This document shows, piece by piece, positions 22,536 to 30,530 of a DNA stretch of 33,552 nt. The stretch is from CAYHZL01 sp964361075. GTDB taxonomy: Bacteria; Bacteroidota; Ignavibacteria; UBA10030; UBA8401. How positions within the stretch are numbered: position 1 is the stretch's first letter; every line of letters begins with the position of its first letter. The DNA is taken from NCBI GenBank assembly GCA_964361075.1, contig CAYHZL010000018.1, positions 1 to 33,552 on the forward strand. The letters run 5' to 3'. The notes beneath the pieces were generated by a model, which was given only the letters and a program-made list of their open reading frames with translations, had not been told where the DNA came from and searched no databases. A program made the position numbers and the translations under genes.

Positions 22536-25367
22536 ATGAAACTTCGATTACTATTGCTCTCTGTTTTAGTGTTATACACATTCGGTTTTGGTGGTAACAC
22601 AGGAAAAATTGCCGGTGTTATTAAAGACCTTACTACCGGTGAGCCATTGGTTGGCGCTAATGTTTTTATCGAAGGTACTAAACAAGGCGCAGCTGCAAAT
22701 ATTGATGGGTACTATGTAATCCTCAACATTCCTCCAGGCAAATATAATCTTGCAGCTTCCGCTCTTGGGTATCACAAAAAAACTATTACAGGAGTTTCTA
22801 TTTCGATTGACCAAACAACAACAATAGATTTCCAATTGCAATCTGCGGTAGTAGAATTAAAGGATGAGGTAGTTATTGTGGCATCGCGTCCATTAGTTCA
22901 AAAAGATCAGACCGCTAAAACTGCTGTAGTCGGTGGTGATGATATTAAAGCATTACCAGTAACAGAAGTAAGTCAGGTTCTCAATCTCCAAGCAGGTATG
23001 GTTGCAGGAAGTTTGCGAGGCGGTAGAAGTGGAGAAGTAGCGTATTGGATTGATGGCGTTCCCGTATCGGATGCATACAATGGTGGACAAGTTGTTGAAG
23101 TAAATAAAAGCATCGTTCAGGAATTGCAGCTTATCTCAGGTGCATTCAATGCAGAATATGGACAAGCAATGTCAGGGATAGTAAATATTGCAACGAAAGA
23201 AGGTGGACAACAATTTACAGGAGGTGTTGGTGTCTATATCGGGCAGTATGTTGTTTCAAGCGAAAAAACTTATACAAAGGCGGTTGATGGACACGACAGT
23301 CTCACATCAGATCTTTTTCCCGGTCTAAATAAATTCAGACCGACAGCAATTCGAAATATCGAAGCCAATGTAAGCGGTCCGCTCATTGGTGAGGACGTAA
23401 CTTTTTTTGCTAACGGGCGATACATTTATTTTGATGGTTACTTAAAAGGATTTAACCGCTTCAATCCCAGCAATATTGCTTTTACAGATAGCATCGGTAC
23501 ATTCCATTTAAATCGTGATTCATCAGGAATAGGCGACAGTTCTATTGTACCATTGAATAACAGTGAACGATATTATGGACAGGGGAAACTAACATTTCGA
23601 ATCACACCGTTGCTGAAGTTAACTGGTAATTATATTTATGATTATACTAAGTCGAAACCGTATGATGGGTATAATCGCGATAATAGATTTTATTTTTATA
23701 ATCCGAATGGACTTGGGAATGATTACAACTACAGTCAAACTTTTATTTTTCAATTATCCCATACTCTAAATCAGACAACTTTTTATACGTTAGGTGGATC
23801 TCTATTCAAAAAAGATTTTAAACATTACTTATATGAAAACAAAAATGATCCACGATATGTTAATCCACAACTTTTGCAGCGCCAAGATGGATATAGTTTC
23901 TATACGGGCGGCACTGATATGCGTCATTTCAGTCGTTCAACACTTACCGGATTAGTAAAGTTTGATATTTCAAATCAGTTCAACGAAACGAATTTATTTA
24001 AAGCCGGTGTCGAGTTGCGTCGTCACGATCTTCGGTATGACGAAATAACAGCACTACAACCAATTCAGTCGCAAGTAGCTTTTAAGCCATCAAAAGATGA
24101 TCCGTTCATTCAGACACAAATTCCTGATATCTCTACACCGTATCGTAATAAATATTCGCATACTCCGTATGAAATGTCCGGCTACATCCAAGATAAAATG
24201 GAGTTCAAAGATATCATCGTCAACATCGGAATTCGATACGATTTTTTTGAACCGGACGGAAAAGTGCTTGCAGATCCTACTGATCCAAATATTTATAATC
24301 CCATTAAAACTGAAAATAGATTTGTAGATGCAAACCATAATGGTAAACAGGATGATGGTGAAGACACTCTTAGAGTTTCAGACCGAGCAAAATATTGGTA
24401 TAAGAAAGCATCCGCAAAAGCAAAATTCAGTCCCCGATTAGGTATTTCATTTCCAATTACTGCGCGAGGCATTGTTCATTTTTCTTACGGACATTTTTAC
24501 CAAATGCCGCGGTTTGAACGTCTCTATGAAAATCCTGATTTCAAAATCGGTTTGGGTACAGGAAATCAGGGTGTGGTTGGCAATGCCGATCTTCTGCCGG
24601 AGCAAACAATCAATGCCGAACTTGGAATACAACAACAACTCACCGATGATATTTCGCTTGATGTAACAACATACATTCGCGACATCCGTGGTTTGACAGG
24701 AACACAAGGAGAAGAAATTATTGTATTTGGCGGCGCATCAAAATATAGCAGGTTTACAAACAGCGATTTCGGATTTGTCAAAGGAATTGTGTTAACTGCG
24801 ACGAAAAGATTTTCAGAAGGTTTAACTGCCACTGCGGATTACACGTTTCAGGTTGCGCGTGGCACTGCTTCAAATCCAAGTCAGGCTCGTGATGCAATCG
24901 CAGGAGGGGCACAGCCTGATATTCAGTTGACACCGTTAGAATGGGATCAGCGTCATACATTAAATACATCTATTGCGTATAGTGGAAGTAATTGGGGCTT
25001 GAGTGCGATCGGACAATTTGGAACAGGAACACCGTACACACCACGTAAATCGCAAGACATTTCTACTCTCCTTACGAACAGTGAAATTAAACCAACTTTT
25101 TTTAATGTAGATGTGCGAACGTATTATCAATTTGATGTAGATGTGATAAAATTTATTGTCTTTGCCCGTGTGTTCAATCTCTTTGATTTCCGCAATGAGA
25201 CAAGTGTGTTTGATGATACAGGACGAGCTGGATTTTCAACAGATAAAGCAACAGCACAAAAAACTAATCCGACGCAAAGAGTTAATACGTTAGACCAATG
25301 GTTTAGTGTACCTCTTAATTATTCAGAACCACGTCGGATTGAAATTGGCATGAATTTGGAGTTTTAA
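22536..25367 (+). CDS. TonB-dependent outer-membrane receptor with CarboxypepD-like N-terminal domain
   Basis: A 943-residue outer-membrane protein. A Sec signal (MKLRLLLLSVLVLYTFGFGG) is followed by a CarboxypepD_reg-like beta-sandwich (about 24-105: GKIAGVIKDLTTGEPLVGAN, IDGYYVILNIPPGKYNL), then the plug domain (about 125-235: ALPVTEVSQVLNLQAGMVAG, AYWIDGVPVSD, QELQLISGAFNAEYGQAMSG, IVNIATKEGG) and a beta-barrel to the C-terminal Phe. Such receptors import or bind substrates at the outer membrane using TonB energy. There is no SusD partner next to it; instead a large secreted protein overlaps its stop codon (TAATG). Located just downstream of a LacI regulator, so a sugar or oligosaccharide is the likely ligand, by inference. 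Confidence 0.92.
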   Translation: MKLRLLLLSVLVLYTFGFGGNTGKIAGVIKDLTTGEPLVGANVFIEGTKQGAAANIDGYYVILNIPPGKYNLAASALGYHKKTITGVSISIDQTTTIDFQLQSAVVELKDEVVIVASRPLVQKDQTAKTAVVGGDDIKALPVTEVSQVLNLQAGMVAGSLRGGRSGEVAYWIDGVPVSDAYNGGQVVEVNKSIVQELQLISGAFNAEYGQAMSGIVNIATKEGGQQFTGGVGVYIGQYVVSSEKTYTKAVDGHDSLTSDLFPGLNKFRPTAIRNIEANVSGPLIGEDVTFFANGRYIYFDGYLKGFNRFNPSNIAFTDSIGTFHLNRDSSGIGDSSIVPLNNSERYYGQGKLTFRITPLLKLTGNYIYDYTKSKPYDGYNRDNRFYFYNPNGLGNDYNYSQTFIFQLSHTLNQTTFYTLGGSLFKKDFKHYLYENKNDPRYVNPQLLQRQDGYSFYTGGTDMRHFSRSTLTGLVKFDISNQFNETNLFKAGVELRRHDLRYDEITALQPIQSQVAFKPSKDDPFIQTQIPDISTPYRNKYSHTPYEMSGYIQDKMEFKDIIVNIGIRYDFFEPDGKVLADPTDPNIYNPIKTENRFVDANHNGKQDDGEDTLRVSDRAKYWYKKASAKAKFSPRLGISFPITARGIVHFSYGHFYQMPRFERLYENPDFKIGLGTGNQGVVGNADLLPEQTINAELGIQQQLTDDISLDVTTYIRDIRGLTGTQGEEIIVFGGASKYSRFTNSDFGFVKGIVLTATKRFSEGLTATADYTFQVARGTASNPSQARDAIAGGAQPDIQLTPLEWDQRHTLNTSIAYSGSNWGLSAIGQFGTGTPYTPRKSQDISTLLTNSEIKPTFFNVDVRTYYQFDVDVIKFIVFARVFNLFDFRNETSVFDDTGRAGFSTDKATAQKTNPTQRVNTLDQWFSVPLNYSEPRRIEIGMNLEF

Positions 25368-28300
25368 TGGCTATGAAAAAAATACATACATATTTTTATT
25401 CTGCTCTCATCGCATTTTTATTCACGACTGTGTTGTGGGGACAAAGCGGTCGAGAATATCGGAAATCCGCAATCATGAATGGCAATCAGGTGCGCACAGT
25501 TTTTGGAAACTGGGGCGTAATAGCTCAGGGGACTGGCGGAGGTCCTCGAGGTGCGTGGAAAAATGATAACAATGGTTATCTCGGCGATGCCAGCTTGCTT
25601 GTTGGTGCCGAGATCAATTGGCAAGGAACAACATTTCATTCTGTCGCAACATGTCCTGTTAGTCGTCCAGCGCTGAGACGTGATGAGGATCCTAATACCG
25701 GTAAGCAATGGACATTTGATCCGATAGCAGGATATTTTAACTCATATCAGGAAAAAGTTGCTGTGAGTACAGATCCAAATTCCTGGCCAAGTTCTTGGCC
25801 CGATAAATTAAATGACACTAAAGACCCTGGTTGGAAGGGATCGTGGAATGGATATTTTGGAAAGAGAATCAATGCAGACCAAGAATCATATTTTGCGATG
25901 GATGATAATAACGATGAACGATTTAACATAGCATCGAACAATACTTTTAAAGTAAACTTCAAACCCGATTCGGGCAAGCCATCCCGAAATGGTATGGGAC
26001 TTGAAGTACGTGTTCGCGCAATGCAATGGAGTGATTTTTTGGCGAAAGATAATATTTTTTGGTTGTATGAGATTACTAATACCGGAACCACCAATTATGA
26101 TAAAGTTGCATTTGGCATGCTGATCGGAACCTATGTTGGTGTATCGGGAGGAGGCGATGTTGGTACTAATGAGTTTAATGACGATTGGTCATTTTATGAT
26201 CCGTATAACAATTTAACGTACACGGGTGATTACAAACATGGTGGACCAAGTCGAAATCCGCTCTGGGTTGGAAAAGTTGGAATGGTAGGGTACGCGTTTC
26301 TTGAAAGTCCGGGTAATCCTTATGATGGTATTGATAATGATGCTGATGCTGATTCTTCTGCTATTGGTAGAAGTGCACCTCTGTTCACAGAAAAAATGTT
26401 TGCAGATTCAACTGAGATTTCTGTTGGAAAACAGATCGTTATCATTAATAACGATTATAGCAGATCATTGTACACCATTCCTAATGTTGATTCTTTGATT
26501 ATTCAGACGAAGGGAAATAGGACTTATGTGTATCCCAAAAAGAAATCGTATGTTAGGGAAGGGAATGAGATTGTAGACAAAGACCCATCAAAAAATAAGA
26601 TAAATCCTAATGCGTACGATGGTGTTGACAACAACTACAATGGTCTTATCGATGAAAATTATTATTTACATTATCGTCAAATAAAGAAATCGGCTACAGC
26701 GACCCTTATCGATATTCCACACGTTGTTCATTATGTCAATTATTTTAATGGACAAGGAAAAAATTTCTTTAGTATGATCGACGAAAAACGAAACGATGGT
26801 GTTGATAACAATCAAAACTGGAACTTCAAATATGATGATGTTGGTCGTGATGGTATTGCAAATACCGGTGATGTTGGTGAAGGAGATGGTCGGGCGACTT
26901 CTGGATACACTGACAGTGGATTTGATACCGGACTTCCCGGAGAACCGCATATAGATAAAACTGATGTGAACGAATCCGATCAAATAGGGTTAACGAGCTT
27001 TTATTATTTCTCTCCCGCAGGTAATTTTACGATGGCTGATAAAGAAGCAATGTGGGATTATTTAGCGCCTGGTTTCTTTGCAGTACCAGACAATATTATC
27101 AGTAATGAACCTGTTGCAGGATCAGACGGAGATTTTATTTACGGGTCGGGATATTTCCCAATGTTGGCGAAATCAACCGAACGGTTTTCTATTGCGTTGG
27201 TATATGGTGGTGGGTATGGTGGAAAGTGGCCGGACAATGATGTTGCCGATTTATTAAAAAATAAAAAAATTGTTCAACAGATCTATGATGCAAATTATCA
27301 ATTTCCACTTCCACCGGATAAGCCGATTTTAACAGCCGTTCCCGGTGATAAAAAAGTAACTCTGTATTGGGATCGAAAATCGGAAGAATCCATTGATCCT
27401 GTGCTTTTGATAAAAGATTTTGAGGGCTATAAAATTTATAAATCAACCGATCCTAATTTTAGCGATGCTTTTACAATTACCGATGTACACGGTGTTCCTC
27501 AACTGTACGAGGCACTTGCTCAATTCGATTTGAAAGATGGAATAAAGGGCCTATATCAAAGCAATCCAGAATTATACCAGCAAGTAGGAGGTCTTTCTTA
27601 TAATATGGGGGACGATACAGGATTGGAACATACGTTTGTTGATAATAATGTTGAAAATGGACGCCGGTATTATTATGCACTTGTTGCCTATGACCGAGGG
27701 AATGAAGCAATAGGTCTCTTCCCAAAAGAAAATACAAAATTCATTACCATCCAACCGAACGGCGAAATTACTCATGATGTTAATGTCGCGGTTGTAACTC
27801 CGAATGCAAAAACTGCGGGATATGCTGCCGCGGCGGACACTGCTACATTGATACGGAAAGCTGGTACATCGAGCGGATCAATTTCCTACAAAGTTATAGA
27901 TCAAGCAAAATTAACGGGACACACGTATCAAGTTTCATTTTTTGACACTCAAAATGATACATTGGACAATAATGGTAATAAAATTAAAGACGCGGCAGAT
28001 TCTACAGAGTGGACACGGATTACATCTCTTTACAATGTAAAAAATTTGTCAACGTTATCAGAATCTTTCAGCGCAGATGATACGCTTTTAATTACGCTTC
28101 AAAGAAAAAATTTAGATAATAACACTATTGCAGTTCGCAATGACCAAAACATTATCGTTTTACCTTCCAAATATGTTCTTGATGTGTGGAGGGGAAATAT
28201 TCGCGGAGCTGCGCATGGAACTTTACCCAAAGGGAAATATACTATTTCTTATCAATACTATCCTGTATGGCGCAGCCCATTCATCCAAAACTCACCGTAT

Positions 28301-29173
28301 ACGATTGAAACAAAAGACGCAGATAATTTTGACGGACTCCAACTGATTTTTAAGAATGTATGGTCAATTGATATTGATAATCTCAATACATTTTGGACAG
28401 GCGTATCTAAACAATATAATTTCGCACTTTCGGATGAAGCGTTATTTGAGGGCAAACTAAAGACATATCGAAAACCAAGCGATTATGAATTTCAATTTTT
28501 TGATACGTTTGTGGATAATTCAACAGCTCATCCTGATTATCCGGGAATATTGGATTCTATTCCTACAAAATTTAGAATTTTTAATGTTACAGACAGTACA
28601 TATATTAAATTTTATGTCTACTCTGCTGTTCCCGATGGGAAACTTAAATTTGGTGACCAAATTGTATTTCTTGAAAAAGGTCCTAATGGAAAGTTCGTCC
28701 CTTCATGGAATTTTTATGCCCAGGATAGTGATTCGAATTATATATTACACAATGGAAGTAAGTTAGTAATAAAAACTAAAAAACCGCTTAACAGCAGTGA
28801 TTTATTTGAGTTCAATACAGGAACTCCCAAATCAGATATCCAGTTAGCAAAACAAAATCCTTTACGTGTACGAGTGGTACCAAATCCTTACGTAACATAT
28901 TCACCATTTGAGTTGCCGTTAAATCCCGGTGTTACCAGTGGACATAACCGCAAAATTGATTTTACTCATCTACCGGCTAACGCAGTTGTTAAAATATTCA
29001 CTGCCCGTGGAGATCATGTTGCAACTCTTTATCAGGATGGAAATTTAGACAATGGAGCAGTCTCATGGAATTTGAAGTCAAAAGAAAATCTTGATGTTGC
29101 CTTTGGTGTGTATTTTTACGCTGTAGAATCACCCGCAGGAAATCAAACAGGAAAATTTGCAATTATTAAATAA
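25367..29173 (+). CDS. Large secreted protein with Fn3 domain and T9SS-type C-terminal domain
   Basis: A 1268-residue protein; the ATG overlaps the TonB receptor stop codon, with a second ATG two codons on (25373). Signal peptide: MKKIHTYFYSALIAFLFTTV ending LWG. Three Asp-rich loops, DGIDNDADADS (from 320), DGVDNNYNGLIDE (from 418) and NDGVDNNQNWNFKYDD (around 477), look like calcium-binding thrombospondin-3-type motifs. A fibronectin type III-like domain starts near 649 (PDKPILTAVPGDKKVTLYW). The end, VKIFTARGDHVATLYQ through FGVYFYAVES and GKFAIIK, is a sorting domain of T9SS type, with the preceding VPNPY motif. No catalytic motif is recognisable. Probably surface-attached and a partner of the TonB receptor, replacing SusD in position. 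Confidence 0.8.
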   Translation: MAMKKIHTYFYSALIAFLFTTVLWGQSGREYRKSAIMNGNQVRTVFGNWGVIAQGTGGGPRGAWKNDNNGYLGDASLLVGAEINWQGTTFHSVATCPVSRPALRRDEDPNTGKQWTFDPIAGYFNSYQEKVAVSTDPNSWPSSWPDKLNDTKDPGWKGSWNGYFGKRINADQESYFAMDDNNDERFNIASNNTFKVNFKPDSGKPSRNGMGLEVRVRAMQWSDFLAKDNIFWLYEITNTGTTNYDKVAFGMLIGTYVGVSGGGDVGTNEFNDDWSFYDPYNNLTYTGDYKHGGPSRNPLWVGKVGMVGYAFLESPGNPYDGIDNDADADSSAIGRSAPLFTEKMFADSTEISVGKQIVIINNDYSRSLYTIPNVDSLIIQTKGNRTYVYPKKKSYVREGNEIVDKDPSKNKINPNAYDGVDNNYNGLIDENYYLHYRQIKKSATATLIDIPHVVHYVNYFNGQGKNFFSMIDEKRNDGVDNNQNWNFKYDDVGRDGIANTGDVGEGDGRATSGYTDSGFDTGLPGEPHIDKTDVNESDQIGLTSFYYFSPAGNFTMADKEAMWDYLAPGFFAVPDNIISNEPVAGSDGDFIYGSGYFPMLAKSTERFSIALVYGGGYGGKWPDNDVADLLKNKKIVQQIYDANYQFPLPPDKPILTAVPGDKKVTLYWDRKSEESIDPVLLIKDFEGYKIYKSTDPNFSDAFTITDVHGVPQLYEALAQFDLKDGIKGLYQSNPELYQQVGGLSYNMGDDTGLEHTFVDNNVENGRRYYYALVAYDRGNEAIGLFPKENTKFITIQPNGEITHDVNVAVVTPNAKTAGYAAAADTATLIRKAGTSSGSISYKVIDQAKLTGHTYQVSFFDTQNDTLDNNGNKIKDAADSTEWTRITSLYNVKNLSTLSESFSADDTLLITLQRKNLDNNTIAVRNDQNIIVLPSKYVLDVWRGNIRGAAHGTLPKGKYTISYQYYPVWRSPFIQNSPYTIETKDADNFDGLQLIFKNVWSIDIDNLNTFWTGVSKQYNFALSDEALFEGKLKTYRKPSDYEFQFFDTFVDNSTAHPDYPGILDSIPTKFRIFNVTDSTYIKFYVYSAVPDGKLKFGDQIVFLEKGPNGKFVPSWNFYAQDSDSNYILHNGSKLVIKTKKPLNSSDLFEFNTGTPKSDIQLAKQNPLRVRVVPNPYVTYSPFELPLNPGVTSGHNRKIDFTHLPANAVVKIFTARGDHVATLYQDGNLDNGAVSWNLKSKENLDVAFGVYFYAVESPAGNQTGKFAIIK

Positions 29174-29187
29174 TGATTATGTGACCT

Positions 29188-30228
29188 ATGAAACAACAAC
29201 ATTCACAAATATTTCGTACTATGTTAATGGTTGTGATGCTCTTTCCGGCAGCAGCTTTTGCGCAATCAAAAGTCGGTACAACTGCCGCACAATTTTTAGG
29301 TAATGCAATTGGTCCGAGAGCGATGGCGATGGGTAGTGCCTTTGTTGCATCGAATGATGATGTAACTTCCATTTACTGGAATCCGGGAGCGTTCGTTCAG
29401 GCAAACAAATCGGAATTTGTTTTTTCCAATTCTGATTGGCTTGCTGGAACGAAATTTCGCTGGTTTGGATTGATGCTGAATTTTGATTCTGAAAATGCAA
29501 TTGGCGTTACCGTTACACAATTAAATTATGGTGAAGATGATGTAACGACTGTGGCAATGCCGGACGGAACAGGAGAAAAATGGACAGCGTACGATTTCGC
29601 CGCAGGGTTATCGTACAGCCGACGTTTGACAGATAAATTTTCACTTGGTGGAACAGTAAAATATGTTTCTCAGAGAATTTGGAATGAAAGTGCAAGCAAT
29701 GTTACGTTTGATCTTGGTTTATTGTTTATAACCGATTTTAATGGAATGCGGCTTGGGATGTCAATGTCAAATTTTGGCGGCGATCTCACTCTGGATGGAA
29801 AAGATTTGTTACACAAGTTGGATGCGACGAATGCCGGTTCTAACCAGGTGTTGGTAGGAAAATTAAAAACCGATGCATGGCCCATGCCGCTATTGTTCCG
29901 TGTCGGGCTTGCGATGGATGTTGTGAAAAATGATATGGTTCGTACTACCATTGCAGTTGATGCCTTGCGTCCGAATGACAACGCTGAATCAGTTAATATT
30001 GGTGCTGAACTTGGCTGGATGGATTTAGTTTTTGTGCGTGGTGGATATAAGTCATTAATTTCCCAGGAGTCGGTGTTCTCTAAGGATTTGCAGCAAGATG
30101 GTCTTTCATTAGGTACTGGTATTAAATATGGATTAAAGGGACTTATGTCAGTAGAAGTAAATTATGCGTTTACTAAATTTGGGCTCTTTGGCAATTTAAA
30201 TACAATTGCAGTTTCAATTAGTTTTTAA
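29188..30228 (+). CDS. PorV/PorQ-family outer-membrane protein
   Basis: A 346-residue protein with a signal peptide (MKQQHSQIFRTMLMVVMLFP, cut near AFAQ) and a beta-barrel of the PorV/PorQ (FadL-like) family. Diagnostic opening: GTTAAQFLGNAIGPRAMAMG, then SAFVASNDDVTSIYWNPGAF, matching the family's 'A.GARA.GMGGA...D....YWNPAGL' region. The C-terminus ends in alternating strands to SISF. PorV shuttles T9SS cargo to the attachment complex in Bacteroidetes; here the gene lies 14 nt after a T9SS cargo gene, so a dedicated role for this cargo is likely but unproven. Part of the TonB-receptor operon. Confidence 0.87.
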   Translation: MKQQHSQIFRTMLMVVMLFPAAAFAQSKVGTTAAQFLGNAIGPRAMAMGSAFVASNDDVTSIYWNPGAFVQANKSEFVFSNSDWLAGTKFRWFGLMLNFDSENAIGVTVTQLNYGEDDVTTVAMPDGTGEKWTAYDFAAGLSYSRRLTDKFSLGGTVKYVSQRIWNESASNVTFDLGLLFITDFNGMRLGMSMSNFGGDLTLDGKDLLHKLDATNAGSNQVLVGKLKTDAWPMPLLFRVGLAMDVVKNDMVRTTIAVDALRPNDNAESVNIGAELGWMDLVFVRGGYKSLISQESVFSKDLQQDGLSLGTGIKYGLKGLMSVEVNYAFTKFGLFGNLNTIAVSISF

Positions 30229-30530
30229 TATAATTCAGGTACAACACAATAGGTATTTTTTAATTAACAACTATGAAGCGAAAGGAGGTACTTCGGCAGC
30301 GAAGAAAATAGTTTGTGTAAAAAGGTAATAACTAACTGAAGTTATGCAACAAAGTAAAAAACCACTGTCATTCCCGTCCCAAAGGGATCCCTTCGGGACA
30401 TGTTTTTAGCGGGAATCTATAAAATGGATGTTCGCCGCGGCGAACATGACGACCTTATTTTTTCAGACATGTTTATATTTTGAGTAACTTCAGTAACTAA
30501 TTAACAATATCAATTAATATGGAGGCAAGA
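30229..30530 (+). other. Spacer before the duplicated-module gene
   Basis: No gene. 30229-30335 holds a CTTCG-GCAG-CGAAG hairpin (30291-30304) and an isolated AAAGGAGGT without a usable frame (ATG at 30272 runs only 12 codons to TAG). 30336-30493 is the inserted element. 30494-30530 is the leader, with GGAGG at 30521-30525. Before insertion the hairpin would have been about 45 nt nearer the ribosome site than other parts of the spacer suggest, so the promoter is probably left of the element. Confidence 0.4.
30336..30493. mobile_element. MITE-like element, family C (copy 2)
   Basis: A 158-bp element with inverted termini CTGAAGTTATGCA (30336-30348) and TGAGTAACTTCAG (30481-30493), matching in 11 of 13 positions, and perfect 7-bp direct repeats TAACTAA (30329-30335 and 30494-30500). 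The termini match those of the element at 22281 (CTGATGTTACGCA) apart from two bases. Inside are the palindrome at 30376-30399 (GTCCCAAAGGGATCCC...) and a TTCGCCGCGGCGAA hairpin near 30428. It separates the PorV-like gene from the next secreted protein. Confidence 0.88.
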
